Positions 52,462 to 62,300 of a DNA stretch of 64,000 bases are shown one piece after another (within the stretch, counting starts at the first letter, position 1; each line of letters opens with the position of its first letter). The translations under genes and the position numbers were made by a program. Under the pieces are notes generated by a model. It did no database searches and was not told the DNA's origin. It was given only the letters and a program-made list of their open reading frames with translations. Source of the DNA: Streptomyces sp. NL15-2K (GTDB lineage Bacteria; Actinomycetota; Actinomycetes; Streptomycetales; Streptomycetaceae); assembly GCF_030551255.1 (NCBI RefSeq), contig NZ_CP130630.1, positions 7,607,501-7,671,500 of the forward strand, read 5' to 3'.

Positions 52462-54009
52462 TCATTCGCAGACCTCGCCGTCCTTCGGCACCGTGCCGGT
52501 CAGCAGATAGGCGTTCACCGTGGAGTCGACACAGTCGCTCCCGCTCCCATAGGCCCCGTGCCCCTCGCCCTTCCAGGTGAGCATCACACCGACGCCCTTG
52601 CCCAGCTCGTCCGCCATCCTCCGCGTGCCCTCGTACGGCGTCGCCGGGTCGCCGGTGTTGCCGACCACCAGGACCGGTGCCGCACCGGGGGCGCTCACCT
52701 CCGGCGTGTCGTACTGCCCGGCCACCGGCCAGTTGTGGCACCAGCCGGCCGTGTCCCAGCCCAAGGCCGTCCCGAACACGGGCGAGATCTTCTCGAACCG
52801 GGGCAGCAGCTTCTTCGTCTCCTCGGGCGTGGGCCGCTGTTTGTCGTCCAAGCACGATATGACCCGTTGCGAGTGGGTCGTCGTGCCGTACCGCCCCGAC
52901 GGTTCGCGTCCGTTGTAGAGGTCGGCGAGCGCCAGCAACTCCGAGCCGTCTCCCCGCTCCGCCGCGTCCAGCGCGCTGGTCAGGGTCGGCCAGCTGTCCT
53001 CGCTGTACAGCGGCAGGATGATGCCGGTGAACGCCAGCGTCTGGGTCAGCTTCCGCCCGGACGAGGCGGGCAGCGGATCTGCGTCGATGCGCTCCAGCAG
53101 ATCCGCGATCTTCCGTGAACCCTCCGCGGGGTCCTGCCCGGTGGACTTGAGGTAGGCGTCCAGCGCGCGCTGGAATCCCCGGGCCTGGTTCTCGGCGTGG
53201 CCCACCGTGCCGGCGCTCGGGTCGACGACGGCGTCGAGGATCACCCGCCCCACGTTCTTGGGGAACAGGTGGGCGTAGACGCCTCCGAGTTCGGTGCCGT
53301 ACGAGATGCCGAAGTAGTGCATCTTGCTGTCGCCGAGGACCTGCCGCATCAGGTCCATGTCGCGGGCGGTGTCGGTGGTCGAGACGTGCGCCAGCAGCCG
53401 GCCCGCGTCCTTCTCGCAGCCCTTGCCGAAGTCGGCGGCGTCCTGGAAGTACGCCTTCTCCTCGGTCGGGGTGTCGGGTGTGATGTCCACCGACTCCGAT
53501 GCCTGGATCTCCTTGTCGCTGCGGCAGCGGACGCCCTCGCTGGCGCCGACCCCGCGCGGGTCCCAGCTGACCAGGTCGTACCGCTCGCGGAGCAGGGAGG
53601 CGGTGGCGGCGTACCCGGGCATCACGGACACGCCCGACTCGCCGGGGCCGCCGAAGTTGAACATGAGCGAGCCGATGCGGTTCTCACCGCGGGCCTTGGC
53701 GCGGATCAGTGCGAGGCCGATCGTCTCGCCGTCCGGCTTCGACCAGTCCAGCGGCACCTTCAACGTCGCGCACTGCCAGTCGCTGCCCGGCGCGGAGGAG
53801 TCCGCGGTGGCCTTGCAGCGGCCCCAGTCGAGCTTCTGCGAGGTCAGTGAGGAGGGCGGTGCGGCGGCCGCGCCGGAGGAGCCGGCCGACGGCCGCGCCG
53901 TGCCGGTCTCCCCGCCGCTCTTGTCGTCGCCGGACGAGCCGCCGCTGCATCCGGTCACCAGGAGCGCGGCGGCGGCCCCCAGGGCCGTCCACCGTACGAA
54001 ACGTGTCAT
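52462..54009 (-). CDS. Secreted lipoprotein tripeptidyl aminopeptidase-like hydrolase (copy 1)
   Basis: A 515-residue alpha/beta hydrolase of the Streptomyces SlpD/SlpE/TAP type. The signal peptide has lipobox VTGC. The nucleophile is Ser in YFGISYGTELGG, the oxyanion region MFNFGGPGESG, Asp in VVGNTGDPATPYEGTRRM and His in GEGHGAYGS. It has the C-terminal TAP-like domain with Cys residues. It removes N-terminal tripeptides or similar from extracellular peptides. ATG 54009 has GGGGGGACTGCG upstream. It is a close paralogue of the next gene. Confidence 0.9.
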   Translation of the reverse strand: MTRFVRWTALGAAAALLVTGCSGGSSGDDKSGGETGTARPSAGSSGAAAAPPSSLTSQKLDWGRCKATADSSAPGSDWQCATLKVPLDWSKPDGETIGLALIRAKARGENRIGSLMFNFGGPGESGVSVMPGYAATASLLRERYDLVSWDPRGVGASEGVRCRSDKEIQASESVDITPDTPTEEKAYFQDAADFGKGCEKDAGRLLAHVSTTDTARDMDLMRQVLGDSKMHYFGISYGTELGGVYAHLFPKNVGRVILDAVVDPSAGTVGHAENQARGFQRALDAYLKSTGQDPAEGSRKIADLLERIDADPLPASSGRKLTQTLAFTGIILPLYSEDSWPTLTSALDAAERGDGSELLALADLYNGREPSGRYGTTTHSQRVISCLDDKQRPTPEETKKLLPRFEKISPVFGTALGWDTAGWCHNWPVAGQYDTPEVSAPGAAPVLVVGNTGDPATPYEGTRRMADELGKGVGVMLTWKGEGHGAYGSGSDCVDSTVNAYLLTGTVPKDGEVCE

Positions 54010-54145
54010 CGCAGTCCCCCCTCGCAGGCCGTCCGCCTCGTGCCGCGGATGGCGGTCCGGCCATAGTAGGCGGATCACGCGGCGGTCGCTTCGGCCTGTG
54101 GATAACCTTTTGACCAGCGCGTTTTTCCGTAATTCGAGTGCGGCG

Positions 54146-55690
54146 TCAGGAGCAGACGGTGCCGGCCGACGGAACCCTTCCGTCCAGCAGATAGCCGTTC
54201 ACCGCGTCCTGCACGCACTTGTTCCTGCTGCGGTACGCCCCGTGCCCCTGACCCTTGTACGTCAGCTCTACACCGACGCCCTTGCCCAGCGCGGCCGCCA
54301 TCTTCCGCGCGCCCTCGTACGGCGTGGCCGGGTCGCCCGTGTTGCCCACGACGAGGATCGGCGCGGATCCGGGCGCGCTCACGTCGGGATGGTCCGCGGC
54401 GCCCGCCACCGGCCAGTCGGTGCAGGTGAGCATTCCCCAGGCCAGGAAGTCGCCGAAGATCGTCGAGGCGGCCCGGAACTCGGGCAGTTTCCGCTCCACG
54501 TGGTCGGCGGTGTACCGCGGCCTGTCGTCCGCGCAGTTGATGGAGACGTTGGCCGCGGTGAGGTTGCTGTACTCGCCGTTCTGGTCGCGTCCGTTCATCA
54601 CGTCGGACAGCGCCATCAGGATCCTGCCGTCACCGGCGTACGCCTGCTGCAGCCCCTGGGTGAGGTACTCCCAGAAGTTCTGCGAGTACAGCGCCTGCAG
54701 GATGCCGTTCGTCGCGGGGGCCTGGGTCAGCTCGCGCGGATAGATGCCGGGGATGGGCTTGCTGTCGAGATCCTCGAGCAGTTGGGCGATGCGGTTCTTG
54801 ACGTCCTCGGCACTGTCGCCGATCGGGCAGCTCTCGGTCTTGGACGTGCAGTCCTCGGCGAAGTTGTCGAGGGCGAGCTGGAAGCCCTCGGCCTGTCCGA
54901 GCGAGCCCTGTTCGGGGTTCTGCGTCGGGTCGACGACCGCGTCGAAGACCGCCCGGCCGACGTTCCTGGGGAACAAGTGGGCGTAGACGCCGCCGAGCTC
55001 GGTGCCGTAGGAGATGCCGAAGTAGTGCAGCTTGTCGTCGCCGAGGACCTGCCGCATCAGGTCCAGGTCGCGGGCCGCGTCGGTGGTGCGCACATGCGGC
55101 AGCATCTTCTCGGAGTTCGCCTCGCAGGCCGCGTTGAACTCCTTGGTGTCGTCCAGGAGCTTGGTGCGCTCGGCCGTGTCGTCGGGGGTCGCGTCCTGCT
55201 GGAAGTACGCGTCGAGCTGGAGGTTGTTCTGGCATTCGACGGGGGCGCTGCGGCCGACTCCGCGCGGATCGAAGCTGACCAGGTCGTAGCGGGTGCGCAG
55301 GGTCGCGTAGTCCTTGCCGAGGGCGGGCAGTGTGGTGACGCCGGAGCCGCCGGGGCCGCCGAAGTTGAAGACGAGCGAGCCGATGCGCCTGCTCTCGTCG
55401 CCACTGGCCTTCGCCCGGATCAGCGCGAGCTTGATCGTGTCCCCCTGGGGCTCGTCCCAGTCGAGGGGGGCCTTCATGGTCGCGCATTGCCACTTGTCCC
55501 CGTTCGGCAGAGGGGACGGGGCGTCACCGCCGCCCTCCTCCTCGGACGGCGCCGAGCAGTCCTCCCAGCTCAGCTTCTGGGCCGACAGGTCCTCGTCCTG
55601 GGAGTCGCCGCCGCAGCCCGCCAGCACGGAGGTCAGCACAAGGGCGGTCGCGGTCAGGGCAGAGGCACGCGGTCGGGGACGGTTCGGCAT
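54146..55690 (-). CDS. Secreted lipoprotein tripeptidyl aminopeptidase-like hydrolase (copy 2)
   Basis: A 514-residue paralogue of the downstream gene, alignable end to end: lipobox VLAGC, GGPGGSG oxyanion region, Ser in YFGISYGTELGG, Asp in VVGNTGDPATPYEGARKM, His in GQGHGAYRS. The two genes are in tandem 136 bases apart, so they arose by duplication and have since diverged to about half identity by eye. It starts at ATG 55690. Confidence 0.9.
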   Translation of the reverse strand: MPNRPRPRASALTATALVLTSVLAGCGGDSQDEDLSAQKLSWEDCSAPSEEEGGGDAPSPLPNGDKWQCATMKAPLDWDEPQGDTIKLALIRAKASGDESRRIGSLVFNFGGPGGSGVTTLPALGKDYATLRTRYDLVSFDPRGVGRSAPVECQNNLQLDAYFQQDATPDDTAERTKLLDDTKEFNAACEANSEKMLPHVRTTDAARDLDLMRQVLGDDKLHYFGISYGTELGGVYAHLFPRNVGRAVFDAVVDPTQNPEQGSLGQAEGFQLALDNFAEDCTSKTESCPIGDSAEDVKNRIAQLLEDLDSKPIPGIYPRELTQAPATNGILQALYSQNFWEYLTQGLQQAYAGDGRILMALSDVMNGRDQNGEYSNLTAANVSINCADDRPRYTADHVERKLPEFRAASTIFGDFLAWGMLTCTDWPVAGAADHPDVSAPGSAPILVVGNTGDPATPYEGARKMAAALGKGVGVELTYKGQGHGAYRSRNKCVQDAVNGYLLDGRVPSAGTVCS

Positions 55691-55752
55691 GCTTCCATCC
55701 TGCGGTCGCCCAGCACCGGGCGCTCGGGACGCGGGCCGTACGAGCTACCCGA

Positions 55753-58551
55753 CTACAGCGCGCCCTTGCGGGTGAGGTGGTTGAAGGCGAGCCAGCCCGG
55801 CAGCACCGGCAGCCACAGCGTCAGCAGGCGGAACAGCAGCACCGCGGGCGCCGCGACCTCCTTGGGCAGGCCGACGCCGATCAGACCGAGTGTCAGGGTC
55901 GCCTCGACCGCGCCCACGCCGCCCGGGGTCGGGGCGGCGGAACCGAGCGCGTTGCCGGCGAGGAACACGACCGCGACGCTGGCGAGGCTGATCGAGGTCG
56001 TGTCGTCGCCGAACGCCCGGATCGACGCGTCCAGGCACATCACGAAGCAGGCGGTGAGCAGCAGCATGCCGCCGATGCCGGCGACCAGCTTCTGCGGTCG
56101 CTGCAGCACGTCGAGCATGCGGGGCACGACACCCGCGAACAGCGACCTCACGCGCGTGGCGACGAATTTCCGCATGAACGGCACCGAGGTCACCACGAGC
56201 ACGAGCACCGCCACCGTCAGCAGACCCGCGATGACCGTCCGGGACGGCGACAGCGACGGTGTCTTCTCGGTGCCGGTCAGATAGCCGAAGGACAGCAGCA
56301 TCAGGATGTGGCAGCCGAGCCCGAACAGCTGCGACGCGCCGACGCTCGCCACTGCGAGCCCGGGGCGCACACCAGCGCGTTGCAGGAAGCGCGTGTTGAG
56401 GGCGACACCGCCCACGGCGGCCGGCGCGACGATCTTCACGAACGATCCCGCCACCTGAGCCGCCACGGTCCGCACGAGCGGCACTCGCTCGGGTACGAAG
56501 CCCAGCAGGGCCATCGCCGCCGCGAAGTAGCTGGCCGCGGAGAACAGCACGGCCGCGGCGACCCAGCCCCATTCGGCGTTGGCGATGAGCGGGCCGAACT
56601 CGATGTGCGTGAGCTGGGTCAGCAGGAAGTACGCGCCGATGGCTCCGGCGATGAAACTGATCAGCGTGCGTGGTCGCACCCGCTCCAGCCGGGCGGGTTC
56701 GACCGGGGCCTGCGGCCGGATCAGCAGCACCTCGTGGCGGATCTGTGTGAGCAGATCCTCCTCGCGTGCCTCCTCCACGGCCTCGTCGATGGCCCGCTTC
56801 TCGGCCCTGGCCTCTGCCTTCTCGGCCTTGGCCTCCGCCTTCACGGCCTTCTTGTCGGGTTTTTCGAGCACGGCCACGGCCTCGGCCGGCGCGTCTTCCG
56901 GGCGGGTCTGCTTGGCATGCCGGGACGCCTCCAGGACGGCTTCGCGCTCGCGCTCGGCCCGCTCTCGGGCCAGTTTCCGCAGCGTCGCGCGCGTGGAGCG
57001 GCTCAGCGCGATGGGCTGGAGCATCGGCAGGCAGTCGGCCACGGCGTCGGGGCCGAGCACGTCCACCGCGGCGGCCACCGCTCGCTGGGCGCCCACCCTG
57101 AGGCCCAACGTCACCAGCAGCTGGGAGATGTCCATGCGCAGCAGCAGATCGCCGGCCGCGATCTCACCGACCCGCAGGTCGGTGAGGATCACCGTGCCGG
57201 AACGATCCACCAGAATCGCGTCGCCCACCAGCCTGCGGTGCGCGATGCGCCGGGACTGCAGCGCCCGCACCTGGTGCCAGGTGTCGCGCAGCAGCTCGTC
57301 CGTGATCTCCTCGTCCGACAGCGAGTCCAGGGTGCGCCCGCCGGTGTGCTCGTAGACGAGCATCACCGCGTCGGGGCCCAGCTCCGAGGTGGCGATGAGC
57401 TTGGGCGCGTTGGCGCCGGCCGCGATCGCCGCGTACGCCAGCAGCGCCTCCTGTTCCAGTGCCTGGCGCAGCGACTGGAGGCTGCTGCGGGTGGCGAAGC
57501 CCCGCAGGGTCAGATTGCGCCACGCGCGATAGAAGAAGCCCTGCGCCTGCTGCTCCCGGTCGACCACCGTCACATCCAGGCGCCGACCGTCCTCCAGGGT
57601 GACGAAGTAGCGGCGGCCGCGGTCACCGGTCTCCGGCGTGTCCGACACCTCCTCGCGGGAGGCGCTCACCGGGCGGAATCCGACGGTTCTGAGGCCCGCC
57701 ATCAGGGTCCGTCCAGTGGGGCGGACGTTGGGCGAGCCGACGGCGTACAGCGTGCCGTAGGCCACGGTCCAGCCGATCAGCAGCGTCAGGGTGATCGAGA
57801 ACGCTGTCGTGTAGCCGGCGACGAGCATCGAGATGGCGTCGAGCAGCAGCACGAACCACAGCACCGTGCGCCAGCGCGGCCTGCGGGACATGCCGACGGC
57901 CGTCATGTACGCGATGACGGGAGCCAGATAGCCGTGCACGGGGTCGGTGAGGGCGTGGATGTCGCCGGGGGAGGGCTTGGTGAGCGCCTCCTGGATCGAG
58001 TCGGGGGCGGCCCGTGCGACCCACAGGTCGGTGGCCAGGGTGACGCCGTGCGCGAGCACCGCCGCGAGCACGCCGTCGGCGATGCGCAGCCCGTCACGCT
58101 TGATCAGCCGCTCGATCGCGAACGCGACCGGCACCAGGAGGATGGCGATGCTGGAGGCCAGCCCCGCGAAATTGGTGAGCAGGTCGGGTGCCTGGCCGGT
58201 GCCCTTGTTGATGTCCTCTTCGAGGCCCGAGGTGGTGCCGTGCGCGAACGCGGCGATGGCGAGCAGTACGGCGACGGCGATGACGCCGACCAGCAGCCGC
58301 ATCAGGTCGGAGGGCCGGTGCACGCGCGCGGGGAGCAGCGGTTCGTCGCCCTCGACCTCGTCGGCGTGTACCTCGTCAGGGTCGTTGTCGTCAGACACGG
58401 ACCGGGTCGTGAGCGTCTCCTTGTCGGCGTCGTCCGCGCTCTTCTTGGTGTCCGCCTTCTTGCCCGTCTTGACCGGGTCGGCGGCACCAGGGCTGGACGA
58501 AGCGGCAGAGGTGCTGTCCGCGTCCTCGGGGTGCACACCCTGCTGCTTCAT
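55753..58551 (-). CDS. Fusion of membrane domain, kinase-like domain and UPF0104/LPG-synthase-type flippase domain
   Basis: A 932-residue protein. A disordered acidic N-terminus (1-80) is followed by about six transmembrane helices (90-290), a kinase-like soluble domain (about 325-505) with HRRLVGDAILVD in place of the HxDLxxxN loop and LTDLRVG in place of DFG, a charged Lys/Ala/Glu coiled coil (about 560-610) and a C-terminal UPF0104/lysylphosphatidylglycerol-synthase transmembrane domain (about 640-930). No MprF synthase domain is present. Handling of a lipid-linked intermediate, regulated by the kinase-like part, is plausible. It starts at ATG 58551. Confidence 0.83.
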   Translation of the reverse strand: MKQQGVHPEDADSTSAASSSPGAADPVKTGKKADTKKSADDADKETLTTRSVSDDNDPDEVHADEVEGDEPLLPARVHRPSDLMRLLVGVIAVAVLLAIAAFAHGTTSGLEEDINKGTGQAPDLLTNFAGLASSIAILLVPVAFAIERLIKRDGLRIADGVLAAVLAHGVTLATDLWVARAAPDSIQEALTKPSPGDIHALTDPVHGYLAPVIAYMTAVGMSRRPRWRTVLWFVLLLDAISMLVAGYTTAFSITLTLLIGWTVAYGTLYAVGSPNVRPTGRTLMAGLRTVGFRPVSASREEVSDTPETGDRGRRYFVTLEDGRRLDVTVVDREQQAQGFFYRAWRNLTLRGFATRSSLQSLRQALEQEALLAYAAIAAGANAPKLIATSELGPDAVMLVYEHTGGRTLDSLSDEEITDELLRDTWHQVRALQSRRIAHRRLVGDAILVDRSGTVILTDLRVGEIAAGDLLLRMDISQLLVTLGLRVGAQRAVAAAVDVLGPDAVADCLPMLQPIALSRSTRATLRKLARERAEREREAVLEASRHAKQTRPEDAPAEAVAVLEKPDKKAVKAEAKAEKAEARAEKRAIDEAVEEAREEDLLTQIRHEVLLIRPQAPVEPARLERVRPRTLISFIAGAIGAYFLLTQLTHIEFGPLIANAEWGWVAAAVLFSAASYFAAAMALLGFVPERVPLVRTVAAQVAGSFVKIVAPAAVGGVALNTRFLQRAGVRPGLAVASVGASQLFGLGCHILMLLSFGYLTGTEKTPSLSPSRTVIAGLLTVAVLVLVVTSVPFMRKFVATRVRSLFAGVVPRMLDVLQRPQKLVAGIGGMLLLTACFVMCLDASIRAFGDDTTSISLASVAVVFLAGNALGSAAPTPGGVGAVEATLTLGLIGVGLPKEVAAPAVLLFRLLTLWLPVLPGWLAFNHLTRKGAL

Positions 58552-58737
58552 CGTCTCTTCTTGGTCTCGTATCACCAGTCACCGCCCGCACGATGGTGGC
58601 ATGCCCCACCGACACTCGGGGGCGTCAGGGTGTACATGCGGGGGCGCACAGTCTGCCCGAAGCGCTGCCCCGGAGCGAGGGCTACGCACGGTCGCGAGCG
58701 CGTCACGTTGTCGGTGGCGTGGGGCAATATGGGGCGG

Positions 58738-59127
58738 ATGAGCGAGGAGAGCCTGCCGAAGGACGACGCCCACGGGGAGCACGCGGACACGCTGCCGGAG
58801 TACGCCGAGCGGGTCCTCGACGTCACCGAACGGATTCCGCCCGGGCGCGTGATGACGTACGGCGACGTCGCCGAGTGGCTCGACGAGGGCGGCCCCCGTC
58901 AGGTCGGCCGTGTGATGTCCCTCTACGGAGGGGCCGTGCCGTGGTGGCGTGTCGTGCGCGCGGACGGAGTGCTTCTTCCCGGGCACGAACTGGAGGCGCT
59001 CGGCCACTACCGTGCGGAGGGCACGCCTCTGAAGCAGGCCGGCAGGGCCGCCGAGGGCCATCTCCCGCGGGTCGACATGAGACGGGCCCGCTGGGACGGC
59101 GGCGAACGCGCGGAGGGTCACACCTGA
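58738..59127 (+). CDS. Alkyltransferase-like (ATL) protein
   Basis: A 129-residue member of the MGMT/Ogt DNA-binding family. The domain runs from YAERVLDVTERIPPGRVMTYGDVAEWL to VPWWRVVRADG. The reactive PCHR cysteine is replaced by Trp (PWWR), the hallmark of ATL proteins, which bind O6-alkylguanine and flag it for nucleotide-excision repair rather than repairing it. ATG 58738 lacks a Shine-Dalgarno, and CAATAT seven bases upstream suggests a leaderless message. A recombination helicase operon follows after 257 bases with no gene. Confidence 0.9.
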   Translation: MSEESLPKDDAHGEHADTLPEYAERVLDVTERIPPGRVMTYGDVAEWLDEGGPRQVGRVMSLYGGAVPWWRVVRADGVLLPGHELEALGHYRAEGTPLKQAGRAAEGHLPRVDMRRARWDGGERAEGHT

Positions 59128-59384
59128 CAGCATCCGCCATCGGACGGGTAGAAGTGCAACCCGAAGCCCGTACGGGGGAAGCGGGGCACGTCCCTGGCAT
59201 GCCGTACGTTCGTGAGGCGAGGGACGTACGAGTCCCGAGTGTCGTGAGGGAAGAAGCGGAAGCCCTGCTTCCGTACCGTCCGTCGGCGTAGCGTCGCCAG
59301 CGCGCATCCCTCTCACCCCCCGGCCACCGCCCTCCACGCGCGGCGGTCCTTCCCACAGCACACCCACCAGGACCGGCGAACCAC

Positions 59385-62300
59385 GTGAGCTCCTCTTCCT
59401 CCACCAGGCGCCTGTCGCACACCCAGGTGCGACAGGGGAACCGTGGCGCTTACCGACCGGTGCGTACCCCGCCGGCCCGCGTGGATCCCCCTCGACTGGA
59501 CGCCGCACAGCGAGCCGTGGTTGACCACGACACCGGACCGATGCTCGTTCTCGCAGGTCCCGGCACCGGCAAGACCACCACGCTCGTCGAGTCGGTGGCG
59601 GCGCGCATCGCCCGGGGCGGGGACCCCGCGCGCGTGCTGGTGCTGACGTTCAGCCGCAAGGCGGCCGTGGAACTGCGCGACCGTATGGCGCTGCGCATAG
59701 GGGCGGCACGCGCTCCCCAGGCGACCACCTTCCATTCGTTCTGCTACGCCCTGGTCCGCGCCCACCAGGACACCGACCTGTTCGTGGAGCCGCTGCGGCT
59801 GCTGTCCGGCCCCGAGCAGGACGTCGCCGTACGCGAACTGCTGGCGGGCCAGCCCGACCTGGAGCGGCTCGGCCTCGCGCATGTGCGCTGGCCGGACGAG
59901 CTGCGCGCCTGCCTGACCACCCGCGGCTTCGCCGACGAGGTCCGCGCGGTCCTCGCCCGCAGTCGTGAACTGGGCCTGGGCCCGGGCGCCCTGGACGCCT
60001 TCGCCCGCCGGATCGGCCGCCCCGACTGGCGTGCCGCGGCCGCCTTCCTCGCCGAGTACCTCGACGTGCTCGACCTGCAGGGCGTGCTCGACTATGCCGA
60101 ACTGGTCCACCGCGCGGTCCTCCTCGCCCGCCGCCCCGACGTCACCGAGCGGCTCGCCGCACAGTACGACGCCGTCTTCGTCGACGAGTACCAGGACACC
60201 GATCCGGCACAGGTACGGCTGCTGCACGCCCTCGCCGGCGGCGGCCGCACCCTCGTCGCCTTCGGCGACCCCGATCAGTCGATCTACGCGTTCCGCGGCG
60301 CGGACGTGAACGGCATCCTGGACTTCCCGCGGGCCTTCCCGCGCGCGGACGGCCGACCCGCGCCCGTCGAGGTCCTGCGCACCTCACGCCGCTCAGGCGC
60401 CACCGTGCTGGCCGCGTCCCGGCTGCTGACCCAGCGCATGCCGCTGACCCGCCTCCCGGCCCACAAGGTGCGCGCCCACCGTGACCTCACTCCGGTACGG
60501 GACGGGGGCCAGGTCGAGGTCTACACGTACCCGACGCCCGGCACCGAGCTGGCCAACATCGCCGACATCCTGCGCAGGGCACACCTGGAGGACGGCGTCC
60601 CCTGGAGCGACATGGCCGTCCTGGTGCGGGCCGGTTCCCGCACCATCCCGACGGTCCGCCGCGCGCTGAGCGCGGCCGGCGTTCCCCTGGACATCGACGG
60701 CGACGACCTGCCCCTGCGGCACGAGCCCGCGGTGGCACCGCTGCTGACGGCGCTGAGGGCGGTGGCCACGGCGGAGGCGGCGCGGACCGACGGGCCTGCC
60801 GACGAGGCCGCGTCCGACCTTCCCGAGCCCGGCGGCAGCTCCTGGCTCGACACCGAAACCGCCCTCACTCTGCTCGCCTCCCCCCTCGCGGGCATGGACG
60901 CAGCCGACCTGCGCCGCCTCGGCCGAGCCCTGCGCGACGAGGAGCGGGCCGCCGGCACCCCGCTGCCGCCGCCCTCGGACGAGCTGCTCGCGCGGGCGCT
61001 GGCCGAGCCGGAGCGCCTGGCCGTGCACGACCCCACGTACGCGCGTGGTGCCCAGCGTCTCGGCGCGCTGCTCAGGAAGGCCCGTGAGCGCCTCGCGGGC
61101 GGCGGTACGGCCGAGGAGGCGCTGTGGGACCTCTGGGAGGGCACACCCTGGCCCATGCGCCTGGAGCGGGCCGCCCGGCGCGGCGGCGCGGCCGGACGCA
61201 ACGCCGACCGCGATCTTGACGCCGTCTGCGCGCTGTTCGCGACCGCGGCCCGCGCCGAGGAGCGCACCGGCGGCCGGGGCGCCCTGAACTTCCTGGAGGA
61301 GATCGACGCCGAGGACATCGCCGCCGACACGCTCACCCGGCGGGCCGTACGCCCCGATGCCGTCCGCCTGATGACCGCGCACCGCTCCAAGGGCCTGCAG
61401 TGGCGGCTGGTCGTCGTCGCCGGCGTCCAGGAGGGCCTGTGGCCGGACCTGCGCCGCCGCGGCTCCCTCCTGGAAGCGGACCGCATCGGCCGTGACGGCC
61501 TGGCCGAACCGCTCACTGCGGGGGCGCTGCTCGCCGAGGAGCGCCGCCTGTTCTACGTGGCCGCCACGCGCGCGCGTGAGCGTCTCGTCGTCACCGCGGT
61601 CAAGGCACCCGCCGACGACGGTGACCAGCCCTCCCGCTTCCTGACCGAACTCGGCGTCGAACCACAGGACGTCACGGGCCGCCCCCGCCGCCCGCTGTCC
61701 GTCGCGGCGCTCGTCGCCGAACTCCGCGCCACCACCGTCGACCCGCGCGTCTCGGACACCCTCAGGGAGGCCGCCGCCCGCCGACTGGCCCGGCTCGCCG
61801 CCCTCGCCGACGAGGACGGTCGCCCCCTGGTGCCGTCCGCTCACCCCTACCGGTGGTGGGGCATGTTCGAGCCCACCGAGAGCAAGGTGCCGCTGCGCGA
61901 CCGCGACCAGCCCGTCGTGCTGTCCGGCAGCGCGCTGGACCAACTCGCCAACACCTGCACCCTGCAATGGTTCCTGGGCCGCGAGGTGAAGGCCGACGCG
62001 CCCGCGACCGCCGCCCAGGGTTTCGGCAATGTCGTGCACGTCCTCGCCGACGAGGTCGCCTCCGGACACACTCCGGCCGACCTCGCCGTCCTCATGGAGC
62101 GCCTCGACTCCGTGTGGAACGCGCTCGCCTTCGACGCGCCGTGGAAGTCGGCGCAGGAGAAGGACAACGCGCGCGTGGCGCTCGAACGCTTCCTGAAGTG
62201 GCACGTCATGAACCGCACGGGCCGCAGGCCGGTCGCCAGCGAGCACGACTTCGACGTCAGTCTCGAAGCGGGTGACTACGAGGTGCGCATCCGCGGCCAG

